64,000 nt of DNA from Megamerina dolium (lineage: Eukaryota > Arthropoda > Insecta > Diptera > Megamerinidae). The position numbers and the translations under genes are program-made. The DNA lies in NCBI GenBank assembly GCA_963854835.1, contig OY978525.1, positions 44,246,554 through 44,310,553 on the forward strand, read 5' to 3'. Below, piece after piece: positions 21,248-32,814 of this stretch. Numbering within the stretch: the first letter of the stretch is position 1; the number at the start of each line of letters is the position of its first letter. The notes below the pieces were generated by a model. The model was given only the letters and a program-made list of their open reading frames with translations, did no database searches and was not told where the DNA came from.

Positions 21248-22551
21248 AAGGGTTATCCATTTCGCGGTTTCAAAAGTATAGGGCTAGAATTCGACATCTG
21301 TCAAACTGAGTTGTTAAAACAATTTCTTTCTTTTTCAGTTCAAAGTCTGACATTTGCGAAAATGGATCGCTTAACTATCTCACAACGCATTAAAATTGTA
21401 AAAACCTACTACAAAAATGGTGATTCTGCCACAGCCACATATCGTGCTTTAAGAGGAGATTATGGTTTACATAATCGTCCAACTACGCAAGCAATTGGCA
21501 AAATTGTGAAGAAATATGAAGAGACTGGATCGGTTACAGATATTGTAAGGCCTGTGCATCTTCGTTTCGCTCGTACCACCGAAAATATCGCTGCTGTAAG
21601 TGAAAGTGTTGCCGAAGACCCGAATGTGTCGATTCTTCGTCGTTCTCAGGAATTAGGACTGTCTTACGGCACATTATGGCGTTTTTTGCATTTGGATCTA
21701 CACCTATATCCATATAAAATCCAGCTCACACAACAACTGAAGCCAGCTGACCATTCACAACGTCGTAGATACGTCGAATGGGTGCTTGAACAACAGGCGG
21801 TGGAGGGCGATTTTCGAACAAAATTTTCTTCAGCGACGAAGCACTTTTCTCACTCGGTGGGTATGTTAACAAACAAAATTGTCGTATTTGGGGTTCTGAG
21901 AATCCTCAAGTAATTGAAGAGAGGCCACTACATCCACAAAAAGTCACTGCTTGGTGCGCTCTTTGGTCCGGAGGTGTGATTGGACCTTACTTCTTCGAAA
22001 ACGACGATGGAACGACTGTCACCGTCAATTCGGAGCGTTATGGTCATATGATAACCGACTTTTTTTTGCCTGCTATTGAAGAATACGACTTAGAGAATAT
22101 GTGGTTTCAACAAGACGGTGCCACATGCCACACAACTCGAGCGAATATGGCTTTATTGCAAGAGAAATTTTCTGGCCGCGTAATTTCTCGTCGTGGCGAT
22201 ATCAAGTGGCCACCAAGATCATGCGATTTAACACCGCTTGACTTTTTTTTGTGGGGCTACGCGAAAGACCGTGTTTATGCAAATAAACCTTTAACTCTTG
22301 AGCACCTAAAAACCAACATTCGTCACGTTATGGCTGAGATACCGCCCAATATGTGTCAAAAAGTGGTCGAAAATTACCTCAAAAGAATCGATGCTTGCAA
22401 CAATTCGCGTGGTGGTCATTTAAATGATGTAGTATTTCACACATGATGTCAACGTTCAAACTTTATAATAAAAAAGAAATATCATGATAAAAAATATTTT
22501 ATATGTGTTTTATATACATTTACTTTTGAAACCGCAAAATGGATAACCCTT
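21248..22551 (+). mobile_element. mariner-like element of the DD41D (rosa) type, near-complete
   Basis: 1304 bp with near-perfect 31-bp terminal inverted repeats (AAGGGTTATCCATTTCGCGG at the left, its complement with one change at the right) and TA on each side (21246-21247 and 22552-22553). The empty site is visible in copy A of the host repeat. It holds one transposase gene with a single frameshift. Confidence 0.9.
21362..22446 (+). pseudogene. DD41D mariner transposase with one frameshift
   Basis: I place the start at the ATG at 21362 ('MDRLTISQRIKIVKTYYKNG'), because the 17 residues before it have no family match. The N-terminal paired HTH region runs to about residue 110, including 'RPTTQAIGKIVKKYEETGSV'. 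Catalytic residues are the Asp of 'FFSDEA', the Asp of 'WFQQDGATCHT', and the last Asp of 'CDLTPLDFFLWGY'. I count 41 residues between the second and third, the signature of the rosa group. The only visible lesion is a one-base frameshift in the A-run near 21822, just before the first catalytic Asp; after it the frame is open to the TGA at 22444-22446. Length (about 360 residues) is normal for mariners, suggesting recent inactivation. Confidence 0.85.
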
Positions 22552-22790
22552 TATTAAGAATATTGTATATGTTTGAAATGTATTTTAATATTTAGTTGGT
22601 AACGGTGTACTCTTCGGCCTTTTTATATGCTTATATGTACAACTACGTAGAATCGCTTTACACTCTAATAAACCCGATCGAGAAGAAGAAAACACCGAAA
22701 TTATTATAAATATATAATATAATAAACCCACCCAAAATAAATCTCTTTATTTTGTGTTGAGCTACAACTCCACAACCACAATCAAACACC

Positions 22791-23270
22791 TGATATGCTG
22801 TAAGCTGAATCAACAACAAAAACTATGTTATGCTGTAAGCTATGATCATATTACTTATGCACATATGAATATACACACTAACTTATATCGATCAAACAAC
22901 AACAACAACCTTTATACTATAAACTCTAATCACCCCAGCCTACATACACCATAGCGCTACTTTCGCTTTCTCACGATATGACGTCATTACAGCATACATC
23001 ATGAATGATCATGTATGTATGAAAATTGCTCCCCTTAGAAAGAAAAACATCGCTTTATGATTACTATTCAAAAAATAATTTTGGCTTTATTTACATATAT
23101 ATAAAAAAAAACATTTTAACATTTAAGATATAGACATTTGAAAAGTTTTATTTATTTATTTGACGTAATTAGAGTATTAACTATATTAATAGCTGATTGA
23201 GAGTATAGCAGCAACAGCAGCAATAGCCTTCAGCTGCTTATGGATGAAAGGAGAGAGTTAAAATAAGACA
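22791..23270. other. no gene; low-complexity repeats
   Basis: Contains (AAC)n at about 22896-22909, a block matching 17680-17745 at 22995-23065, and a CAG-rich run near 23212. No coding frame is recognisable. Confidence 0.5.
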
Positions 23271-23274
23271 GTTA

Positions 23275-26200
23275 CTATATTTGATAATACAATCCTGAAG
23301 ATTTTAAGAACTTTAATATTTTTTCAATATTAGTCGGGGAAGGGTTAAAGTGGAGGTTTAAAGGGTCATCACGGCGAAAAATGTGATATCTCAGGTATTG
23401 GAACTCTGGATATTCACCTAGGTAATGTAATAGCAGGTTATTTTGGATTTCGAGAGCGCACTTACATAGGGCATTAGCCTCAATTCTCATCAAATACCCA
23501 TGGGATATTTTCGTATGGCCTAATCTCAGGCGGATTATTTTGATACTGTCCAATCTGTTTATTGTTTCCGGTAAATAGTCGTGAAGATGTATGCGATCTG
23601 CGTTATATCCTTGTACCAACTCGAGGTAGTGTTCCAAATTATCTTATTCAAGTTAGAGTTGTAATGCTTAAGGTGATATTTGATATCAGTGAAGTTGTAA
23701 TTGGGAGAAGAAATAACAGCGTATTTTGCGCGGGACCCAAATTAGAATGATTCTTGGGAATTTGTCGATTAAGAAATTTCTAATGTAGCATAAAAATCAT
23801 TATTTTGAATATTAGATATGGCGTTAAGGGAGGAAAGTGAGGAAAGTGAGTCGGAGCATATTGCAAAGTTGCCTTGTCTGTTATTAAAGTACTTAATAGC
23901 TACGTAGATAGCGATAACTTCTGCTGAAAATACAGAGCTGTACTCAGGAAGAATTCCCACTTTAATAAATTTGCTTTTGTCTGTAACGCTGTAGCTTGTG
24001 ATACCGTGTGACTTTGAACCATCTATGTAAATAAAATAATAATTGGATAGCTTATCCCTTATCCCAAAGAATAATGATTGGAAATGAAAAGGAAGTGTAG
24101 AGGATTTGCTGAATCTATGCAGCGGATTATTGATTGATGATGCCTTGAGATACCAGGGACGGATTTTAAGTGGAAAAATGGGTATAGTCAACTGAGAGCA
24201 GGTCCGTATTGCTCTTGATAATGTTGAAGGGGTTTCTGTATGGTATGGGTTTTTATAATATTTTTTTATGATGTTGAATAATAGCGTGTCGCGTCTGTAG
24301 AGGATTGATTTACTTATTTTGCTATGGAGTAATTGTCTTTGATTTTCAAGAGTGAGGAAATTAGTCTCGAAAAACATGTTGTGTATCGGTGTAGAGCGAA
24401 ATGCACCAAGAGTTGTTCTAATCGCCGAGTTGAGAGTACTTTTAATTTTATTTAGGAATGTTTTACTACTTACTTACTTACTTATGTGTCCATAACAACC
24501 GAATATCGATTTAGGCCGAAAATAACATGCTTCGCCAGCCATCTCTGTTCTTCGCTACCTGACGCCAGTTAGAAATTCCAAGCGTCGTCAGGCTCTCCAG
24601 TACTTGGTCTTTCCACCTGAGGTTTGGTCTTCCTCTTCTGCGTCGTTCTCAAGCGGGTTCCGAATATAAACCCTTCTTAGCTGGAGCGTGTTCTCCCATT
24701 CGCTCGATATGACCTAGCCAGCACAGCCGCTGGGCTTTGATTCGCTTTACTATGTCAATATCGGCATACAGCTCGAACAGCTCATGGTTGTACCTTATTC
24801 GGTACTCGCCACCAACGCAAATAGGTCCAAAGATCTTGCGTAGGACTTTTCTCTCGATAACTCCGAGCATTCTCTCATCCGCGTGTTCATGCCGATTATG
24901 TCAATATCGTCGGCATACGCTAACATCAAGACACTTTTGTTGAAAATAGTGCCATTATGTCGTAGATCAGCAGCTCGTACTATTTTCTCCATAATAAGAT
25001 TGAACAAGTCGCAGGATAACGAATCACCTTGTCTGAAACCCCATTCTCCAGTAACGTGGAGAAGTGTTCCGTCCATAGGCTCAGTACACTCTATATATCT
25101 GTACCCAGATTCCCATTTCCATCACAGCAAGAAGAGGCTCTGGGATTTAAACGGATGAATTTTCGAATCTCATTCTTGTCGCCGCACATACTCGCGTCTT
25201 TCCAGCTCCCTCTTCATGCGCCTGGAAAGATGTCTGCATTCTTTTTTCTCTGTACCGTCGGAGCGTGGGCACATATAAGGCTGATGTTGAAGAATTTTGC
25301 CTTGATGAGGATTGCGGCCAGCCGCTCGTTCACAGGCATGAAATGTGAGACAAGATGTCCTAGTCTCTTGCTGACCTAAAATCCACATCCTAATTCGTGC
25401 CTTTCAGCATGGCAACTGTAGTAAATGTCACAGGACGCCCTTTTGGAGCAGCCCTGTCCCGTCCATCGCATTTCCTGGAGAGCGGTGATGTCAGCTCAGT
25501 ATTTTTCCAGGACACCAACCAGTTGGATAGAAGCTGGATTAATGTATAACCCTAGAATTTTCAAGTTATCAACTTCGGGGATGTGGATGTGGATTAGCAA
25601 TAACGGTGCAGTTACAGTTGTGTTTCCGACAAATGTGTATAAATTTGCATTTCGGAGTAGAAAGGGCAGCACCAGAGTATTCACACCAGTTAGAGATGTT
25701 CTGAAATGATATTTTCAAATTTATAGTGGGGTTTTTCTTTTGGTCTAGTGGAACTACAATGTTAAAATCGTAAGCATAACCACAGAAGTCGATTTCTTTT
25801 TGGCGTGCCATGACGTGTCTTAATTTGTTGTAGGCTATTAGGAACAGATTACCGAAAGTGTCGACCCTTGAGGGATCCCATTGTGGAGCGGTTTAAGATC
25901 GGAGGTGAACTTGCCTATTCGCACTATTATTTTTCTGTTGGTCATGAAACAATTAACATAATTAATCACTTTTGGGAAATTCGATTAGTAGGTCTATAAC
26001 TGTGTGTATACCTATTTTATCAAAAGCCTTTTCAAAGTCAAGTGATATTATTGCTAAATGTTTCTTTTTAGAGAGGCAGTGCGCAATCAGATAGTCTACA
26101 TATAGCAGAGTATCAGTTGTCGATTTGCCTCTTTTAAATCCGAACTGCTGACTATGTAGCAGTTTGTTCGTAGTGACAAACCACCATAGTCTGTTAGCGA

Positions 26201-27738
26201 TTATTTTGTCAAAGACCTTTGACATACATGAGTTAAGAGATATCGATCTGTAGGATTTGGATTCAGTTTTGTCACATGTTGGTTTTAAGATAGGTGCTAC
26301 AAGGGTAACTTTATATTGTTGTGGGAGATAGTTGTTGAAGACGTTGTTGTAGAAGCACAATAATCTGTTGTTCATTACAGATGATGCTTTGCGAATCATA
26401 GGGTAAGTTATTCGATCGATACCTGGTGTATTACCTTTCAGTTTGTTTATAGCTGACGATAATTCCAATTGGTTGATTTTTTGCTCAATTACAAGTGCAC
26501 TTGGGCTTGGGGGTATTCTATCTGATAAATAGTTCTATTTTTCATTTCTTGAAATTTTTCGGGAATTTAGAGACAGAGGATTTGTTAGACCAGTCGGTGC
26601 TAAAAATGTTAGAGATACGGGTTTTGTCTGTGGTATATTGCAATGGAGAATTGGGATCAAAAATGCAGTGAATCCCATGTGTGATTTTGTAAATACTAAA
26701 TCGTCTGATGTTGCTCCAAACTTTTCCGACTGTAGTTGATGGATTTATTTCGGCTGTGAAGGTCATGATGGATTCTCTTTTAGCTATATTTATTTCACGT
26801 TTTAATTTTGCTCCAGCTTTCTTGTAGTATAGCATATTGGTTAAGCTCATATTCCGTCTTTTTTGAGATGGTTTAATTGTGGATTCTACCAAAGAACTGC
26901 GTCTGGTTTTCTGTTATAAGAGGATTGAGGTATTGATACGGAGGCAGATTGAAGAATTATTTTTTTTATATTGGCAGCTTCCTTATTGATATTGAAGGAA
27001 ATTTCGTGGATGGAATTATGCTGGATGCAGTTTTGAATAAATAGTGTCCAATCGGAAGAGTCCATCTTGAAACGTGTGCAAGTTACGGAATTTGGATGAT
27101 TGTTAATTGAAAAAAAAAACAATAATTATTGGAAAGTGGTCGCTGCCTGCAAAATCATTGCTTACTTTCCATTTAGAGCTGATTGCAAGAGAAGGTGAAC
27201 AGAAAGATAAATCTATATGTGAGAAAGTGCGATGTTTACTGAAGTGAGTTGGGGTACCGTTATTGAGTAAAACCAAATTTGATTGGCTAATAAATTTCGC
27301 GAGAATAGTACCTCTTTTGTTTTTTTTTGGAGAGCCCCAGTTAGTATGCCAGCTGTTAAAATCCTCAGTTATTAACGATGAATTGTTAAGAGAATTAAAT
27401 ACGTTTTGGAGATTGGAGATATTGAAGTTAGTCTGTTGAAATTATATTAAATTTTAGTTGACAGGCTTCAACTGCTATTGCATCGAAGTCATTGCTGATA
27501 ATAATTTGTTTATGTTGAATTGAAGAGTGGATTAATAATGCAACTTCACCATATGGTGAGTTCGCGTAATTAAGGGAATATAGGCTAAAATTGATTGGGA
27601 TTGGGATGTTGGAAAGGGAGTCGAGGTGGGATTCCTGTATTGAAATAACTTTGGTTTGTAGCGTTTGATTAAGATTAATAACTCAATATAATTATTGGAA
27701 TATCCATTCATGTTCCATTGAATTATTCGAAGGGCCAT
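23275..27738 (-). pseudogene. I-type LINE ORF2 (endonuclease, RT, RNase H)
   Basis: The endonuclease starts at 27738 ('ALRIIQWNMNGYSNNYIELL') and continues broken to about 26900. RT: 'KLKGNTPGIDRITYPMIRKA', 'YRSISLNSCMSKVFDKIIAN', 'QQFGFKRGKSTTDTLLYVDY', then 'IISLDFEKAFDKI' at 25962-26468, and a catalytic motif altered to 'YAYDFNIV' (YADD changed) at 25811-25569. After the nested RTE the frame resumes with 'SAIRTTLGAFRSTPIHNMFF' and reaches RNase H ('FIYIDGSKSHGITSYSV', 'SSVFSAEVIAIYVAIKYF', 'FAICSDSLSSLSSL') at 24377-23769, ending near 23275. About 40 or more residues of the RT thumb are missing at the insertion. The damaged YADD alone would inactivate it. Confidence 0.8.
24471..25545 (-). 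pseudogene. RTE-type LINE fragment nested in the I element
   Basis: On the minus strand it starts with the endonuclease N-terminus ('ASIQLVGVLEKY', about 25530) and contains 'FNISLICAHAPT'-type sequence near 25280. It then jumps to RT: 'GFRQGDSLSCDLFNLIMEKI', 'VLMLAYADDIDIIG' (intact YADD) and the C-terminal 'LCWLGHIERMGEHAPAKKGL' at about 24700. It ends in (TAAG)n at 24471-24486. An internal deletion removed most of the endonuclease and half of the RT. The same family occurs at 13590-14745, 30290-30660, 48380-49060 and 58965-59115. Confidence 0.85.
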
Positions 27739-27977
27739 TGCTGCTATTGGTACGATATATGCATAATAATACTATATAAATAAATGAACAATGTAAATAT
27801 AAAGAAATTTATAATTATAAATATAAATATATTGTAATATGTTATATGTATATATATAACAATATATGGTAATCTATAGCTCGTCGTCAGGAAGCATAGA
27901 ATCATCTGGAATCGATTTTTGGTGAATATCGGACGGTTTCTTTATCTTATTATTGTTGCATGTTGTATTCAGAGCTT

Positions 27978-29100
27978 TTAATTGAGAAGGATATTAATTT
28001 TTGTGGTCTTAGCTTGTGATCTGAAATTATATCCGGCAGAGCTTAATGTTCTTTCTACTTCGTCGCTGACGTCGACGTGACTGTATGAGATCTGAAAGCG
28101 GTTAGATATGTCGGGTTGAACAGTGGCAGTTTTATTATGTGACAATATTGGTGTAGGAAATTCGGTGGTGATTGTACGTTTTGGGATTTTTCGTAAATGT
28201 ATGTGTTTGTTGTTGATAATTGTTTCATTTGAGTTTACACTCTGATGATTGTTTCCATTATGTTTGAGAATGGAAGAGTACGTTGAGTTTTGGTGGCGAT
28301 CATCGTAGATTGTTTTTGCCGTTCTCATATCGGTTTTATGCAGAGTAATTATTACTTGGATCTCCTTGTTCTTTATGAATATAGGACATGTTTTGGAGAA
28401 TACTGAATGGTTACTGTCAGAAAAGTTGCTAAAGAGTTCAAATGTTTTTTATTGGCACAGATCATACATAACTTCTCGTTTTTACAGAGGTTAGTAGAGT
28501 GCCCAAATCTAAAACAATTTCGGCAGCGCAATGGGAGAGGAATATATGGTCTAATGTTAACTTTTTCGTAGCCTATATTCACATGAGCTGGTACAGTCGG
28601 TACTGCAAAAGTTATGATGATTAATCCAGTCTCTTTCAGTTGACCATCTATGATCTTTAGTATTTTCTTAACTTCGGATACATTTTGGTTAAAGAGTTCA
28701 TTGAGAATTTCTTCTTCGGTAATTCCTATCAGGTCATTAGAGTATATTATTCCCTTAGAGCAGTTAAGAGAGTTATGTTCAGTAGCTTCTATTTTTATTG
28801 ATGGGGTAAGAGAAACTAATTTTACTAATTTCATGGCTTGAGAGGTATTTTTAGTTTTTATTAGAATGTTTCCACTTTGAATATTTTTACACATTTCAAC
28901 TTCGCCACCGGTAACGTTGTCTATTACTTTTTTAATCAAAAATGGAGAGACGTTAGTAAGAGTATCGCTACTTTCTCTTCTTGTCATCATTAGATACTTC
29001 GGGCCTTCAATCGCATATTTCAAAGTTATAGTGTTGTCTATATCGAAGAGAAGCGGAGATGAGTTTACCGTTTTTCAGCGATCAGGCGGTGTCATCATAG
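27978..29100 (-). pseudogene. I-type LINE ORF1 (Gag-like, zinc knuckle)
   Basis: An ATG at about 29099 opens a short frame that hits a TGA after a few codons. The 216-residue frame from 29023 then runs through an RNA-binding domain ('YLMMTRRESSDTLTNVSPFL', 'GNILIKTKNTSQAMKLVKL', 'GIIYSNDLIGITEEEILNEL') to 'LPLRCRNCFRFGHSTNLCKN' and 'KLCMICANKKH', CCHC zinc knuckles. A second frame (28328-27978) holds the low-complexity tail. ORF1 proteins of this clade coat the element RNA. The lesions are the early stop and a frameshift near 28380. Confidence 0.8.
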
Positions 29101-29510
29101 TATAGATTAATTGTAGTTATCACTTTTATTATTAATTTTATTTTTTACTGCAGAGAAAACACATCAGATCTTTTATTGCTTGATTTTGTTTTGCTTTTTA
29201 TTTATTATTATTATAATTATGATTTTTTTTTTGGCTTATTTGATAATTTTTTGATATCAGTAGAATCCTCTTAATCACTCGGTCGTAAACAATTGTTCGC
29301 GGATCGAGGGATAGCACGAGACTTTTAAGATATATTCATTTGAAAAGTTTGACTATAATTTTTAATATTGATGACTTTATAATCTGACATCAATTACATC
29401 ACCAGTTGTAATTATTTCAAGTTCACCGTACTATCGTACGAGCAACGAATCCTCACTTGAACATAATCTAGCTCAAAATGTCTATAAAATATATTTTTCC
29501 TTATTAATTC
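29101..29510. other. no gene seen
   Basis: AT-rich sequence upstream of the I element. Nothing coding recognised. Confidence 0.5.
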
Positions 29511-29536
29511 TTGCCTGAGTGCTTCAATTGCTTCCG

Positions 29537-29836
29537 TTACTGTATACTGTTTTTATCATCGTATCCAGCTTCATGTTTTTGTGTTGTCATTTTGACCGAT
29601 TCATCTGATGGAGATGTTAGTGATGTTGATACAAATGTTTTATTTACATCACTATCAGACTTCATTAGTTGGAAAGTTACTGCAATCTCTACTACATCGT
29701 CGTTTGGCAGTTTAAGCGAATATTCCAAATTCCCAAATTCATGTACATCGGACAAAGTTATTGGTATAGATTTACCACTTATTACATCAAGCGATAAGAT
29801 TAACAAAAAGTATATAAATCTGTGCTTGATATTCAT
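29537..29836 (-). CDS. candidate small secreted protein, 99 residues
   Basis: The ORF starts with a good N-terminal signal peptide: 'MNIKHRF' followed by a hydrophobic core (IYFLLILSLDVISG) and a plausible cleavage site before 'KSIPITLSD'. The mature part is acidic and hydrophilic, with no cysteines and no transposon-like motif ('YSLKLPNDDVVEIAVTFQLM'). It is not part of any element recognised nearby: the I element ends at 29100 and RTE debris starts at 30290. No poly(A) signal close to the stop and no TATA box at a fitting distance could be assigned, and the overlapping plus-strand frame (29511-30011) could be the shadow or the real gene. The signal peptide makes me favour this strand. I do not recognise the family. 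Confidence 0.4.
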   Translation of the reverse strand: MNIKHRFIYFLLILSLDVISGKSIPITLSDVHEFGNLEYSLKLPNDDVVEIAVTFQLMKSDSDVNKTFVSTSLTSPSDESVKMTTQKHEAGYDDKNSIQ

Positions 29837-30289
29837 TTTATATGTTTATGATCTTTCAATCACGATCGGTAAAGCTCTACTCCAATTAAAGTTTACTGAG
29901 TCCACACACCATTATTTCAATCCTCGACATCAACCTCTTATCAACGGTTCTCATAAATTTTTACTCCACCACCAAACCACGACCAGAATTAAAGCTTTAA
30001 ATCAAACGTGAAGTCGAAAGCTCTCACCCAAGACACCAACCCACAACTCTATAAAATATCCTAGACGCAAACCGATGACGTCATTGCTCCTATGTGCCAG
30101 AAACTTCCCATCACAACTTCTGGAGTGTCAACTTGCAGCCATTTGTAGCATCTTTCCATGTACTACAAAACCATTTACTGTTAACGTTGTTGATTAGACA
30201 TATATTTTGTCAGATATTATGTATCTATTGTGCGTTGATGACCTAAAACTTTACTTCTCTGACCCGTATACGCTAAAGTTTCTTTATAC

Positions 30290-30660
30290 TTACGTGGAGT
30301 CTTCTACATCAAAAGCGTAGTTGTGAGTAGTGGCATACTGTCCAAAACGCCAGGACTCTTTGTTAACGAATCACCTGCCTGAAATCTTGCTCAGCTTTAT
30401 TGTCTTATTGTTAAAATGACTGCTTTGAGCTCATCCTAATTGGGTGCTGGAACGTCTACACCATCATTTGCCATTGTGGTATTCAGGAAATATCCTCCAT
30501 AGACCGAGTACACTGTGAACATCTATAGCCAGATTCCCATTCTTATCACGACAAGAAGCTGCTACGGAATTTAAACAGCCTTGAAGCTTGGCAATTGACC
30601 TTCACAAAGAAATTCGAACTTCATTCCTGTCTTACTCATGTCCATTTCCTCATATTCGCG
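30290..30660 (-). pseudogene. RTE-type LINE remnants
   Basis: Blocks such as GCCAGGACTCTTTGTTAAC (30350-30368) and AGCCAGATTCCCATTCTTATC (30528 on) match other RTE copies in the window (48440 and 25110). No frame of useful length is left. Confidence 0.4.
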
Positions 30661-30689
30661 CCTTTGTAGTTTTTTTTTCTTGCGATCAT

Positions 30690-31060
30690 CATGTGATCAA
30701 TCTAGTTTCCCGTTCGCTCATCTGGAGACAGCCAAGTCGTGGGTTTAATCTCCGGCTAAAGCATAACAAATTTAATATCGAAAAGATTTTTCTTTCTAAC
30801 GGTGCCCAGCTGTCGGGAAGTAATTGGTAATTCTTCCGGCAGTAACAACTTGTCATGAAAAAGCTTATAAAAGAACTCTGTGACAAAGCTCAGAAAAAGT
30901 GATGTCACAAGGGTTCTGCCGTTCGAAACCGTCTAAAAAAAGTAGGTCCCTTCTAATACATTCCAAAATTTAAGACGCACAACAGTAATGGAAGAGAAGC
31001 TCGGCCAATGAGCCCTTCGGGGCTTTAAGTGACATATTATTATTATTATTATTATTTTTA
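30690..31060 (+). repeat. tRNA-derived SINE, copy 1
   Basis: Matches the complete copy at 58573-58945. The box B-like part is altered (GGGTTTAATCTCC) and the box A region is decayed. It carries the body with 'AACTCTGTGACAAAGCTCAG' and 'GTTCTGCCGTTCG' and ends in (ATT)n at 31034-31058. Confidence 0.75.
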
Positions 31061-31679
31061 TGTATATACGTGTTAAAAGGTTTTAAGCTTTAATTTTAAG
31101 TTATGATTACGATTCACCTTAGTGCAAGTTTTCTATAATATAAATTTATCCTTGCGCTTATATTATAATTATTTCGGATTTTAAGGAAAATTTTCAAATG
31201 GGCTTTAAAAAGAAATTCGATATGCCTATTTGTTAAAAGGACTTATTTCAATTCAATTTTTGCTTTTCCAGTGTTATAATTTGTTTCTGAACGCTGTTCC
31301 AAAAATTTAGTAAAGTTTTTATTATCAATTTTGAGAGGCTTACTTGCAAATAAGACCTTTCTTAAAAATTATTGTTCTTGTTATTGTTGGTAGATGGTCA
31401 ATTTTTTTATTTTTCAACCCAACCCCTACACCATTTTCCCCTAGTTCCACCTTCAAAACTCTAATTTTTCCACATATGTGTTAATGAGATATTTTGCAAA
31501 GCCTAACCTATAGGACGGATTACTGTAGCTAAGTATAGTTAATGTAAATACGAGACGGATATTTTAGGCTATATCTTGTGATATCCGACTTCCCTTATTT
31601 TTTGCACAACGTATCTTTATATAGGGAATCGAATTCGATCAAGTTTAAAAATAAGGTGCAGAATATATACATTAAAGTG
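31061..31679. other. no gene seen
   Basis: AT-rich. The last 60 bases may already belong to the truncated LINE that follows. Confidence 0.5.
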
Positions 31680-32686
31680 GACCAATTTTGAAAGGCAAAA
31701 AAAGTCATCGCAGAAGACAGGACATTTCATCACTTTTTTCCTTTTGGTATTTGTGATATCAATACCAATTTTCAGTTTTCTTCTGGCGTTCCTCAAGGAA
31801 GCGTTTTGGGCCCCTTACTGCATCTCTTATGCACTTCAGATATGCCCAACAATAACTATACATTCATATCGACCTTTGCTGATGATACGGCAATATGGTG
31901 CTCTCGCTCTAACCCCATAGAAGCTTCTAAACTCCTGCAGACTCGTGTCTATTCTCTCAAAATCTGGCTAGCAAAAAGGCGTATAAAAGTCAATGAATCA
32001 AAGAGCGTACATGTAACCTTCACGCAAAGGCTAGATACACTTAAAATAAATGGCCAATCAGTTCCACAAGGTACCTCAACAAAGTATTTGGGTATTCACC
32101 TCGACAGAAGGCTGACCTGGAACAATCACATAGAGGCAAAGAAAACTCAGATCAAGCTAATTTATCAGTTATGGTGGCTGTTACACAAAAGCTCAAAGTT
32201 GAATCTCGAATACAAAGTGCTATTATATAAAGCAATCCTGAAGCCATTCTGAACTTATGGTATTCAGTTATGGGACACCGCATCTCCCTCAAATATCGAA
32301 AAATTGCAGCGAATACAATCCAAGTGCCTGCGAATTATTGTAAACGCGCCTTGGTATATGAGGAACGTTAACATCTATCGAGACTTAAATGTACCCACAA
32401 TTTCTGAAGAAGTTGCAAAGCCCTCCAGAAGCTACATTCAAAAATTACACAACCATCCGAATCCCCTTGCTAGGCAATTGTTGCTGAGCACAGGCCATCG
32501 ACGACTAAAAAGAAATGACACATTGAATACGATGTGTAATTGCTACACCTCGCGACTGAACAAATTGTGATGGAACAACGGGAATATCACATAATTTTAG
32601 TTAGTTTGTAAGATTTGATTACTTATTGTGAGTTTCTACGTATATTAGAAAAATTCAATAAATTCTTAGTATTTAAAAAAAAAAAA
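31680..32686 (+). pseudogene. jockey-type LINE, 5'-truncated, with poly(A) tail
   Basis: Begins in the RT palm ('SGVPQGSVLGPLLHLL') and contains the catalytic 'ISTFADDTAIWC' with both Asp intact. It goes on with 'TSTKYLGIHLDRRLTWNNHI' to the C-terminal 'LRIIVNAPWYMRNVNIYRDL'. One stop separates the frames at 31806-32252 and 32304-32570. A 3' UTR of about 100 bases and a run of A at 32675-32686 mark the true 3' end, so this is a typical truncated insertion. Confidence 0.85.
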
Positions 32687-32694
32687 GTTTTCTA

Positions 32695-32725
32695 CTGTAA
32701 CCAATACACCCTATATTGGTTACAG
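32695..32725. repeat. perfect 12-bp-arm hairpin
   Basis: CTGTAACCAATA (32695-32706) and its exact complement (32714-32725) around seven bases, directly after the LINE poly(A). It may be a transposon terminus or a LINE target hairpin. Confidence 0.6.
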
Positions 32726-32814
32726 TTAATGAGTTTGAAATGTTAAAATATGGAAAATATTTGCTGTATCTATATAGGACTATTTTATAACGTTTGTTTT
32801 TGTTTATAGTGAGA

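Larger units (their letters stand above)
21150..22790 (+). repeat. LTR-like repeat, copy B, split by a mariner element
   Basis: Matches copy A at 17765-18090. The uninterrupted sequence in copy A around CCCTGTAGTATTAAGAA shows the pre-insertion site; here the mariner sits exactly at that TA. It contains the AATAAA signal at about 22667. Confidence 0.6.
23271..29100 (-). mobile_element. I-type LINE, nearly full length, broken, with a nested RTE insertion
   Basis: Reading on the minus strand: ORF1 (nucleic-acid binding) about 29100-27978, a roughly 240-base AT-rich spacer, then ORF2 with endonuclease, RT and RNase H from 27738 to 23275. An RTE-type LINE occupies 24471-25545 inside ORF2, so the I element itself is about 4.75 kb. 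Gene order and the RNase H domain are those of the I clade. ORF2 has many stops. Confidence 0.85.

Noticed and set aside
29511..30011. 166-residue plus-strand ORF overlapping the secreted-protein candidate
   Set aside because: Composition is that of a reverse-frame shadow (Ser/Phe-rich), and it has no motif. The opposite frame with a signal peptide explains the open region better, though this is not certain.
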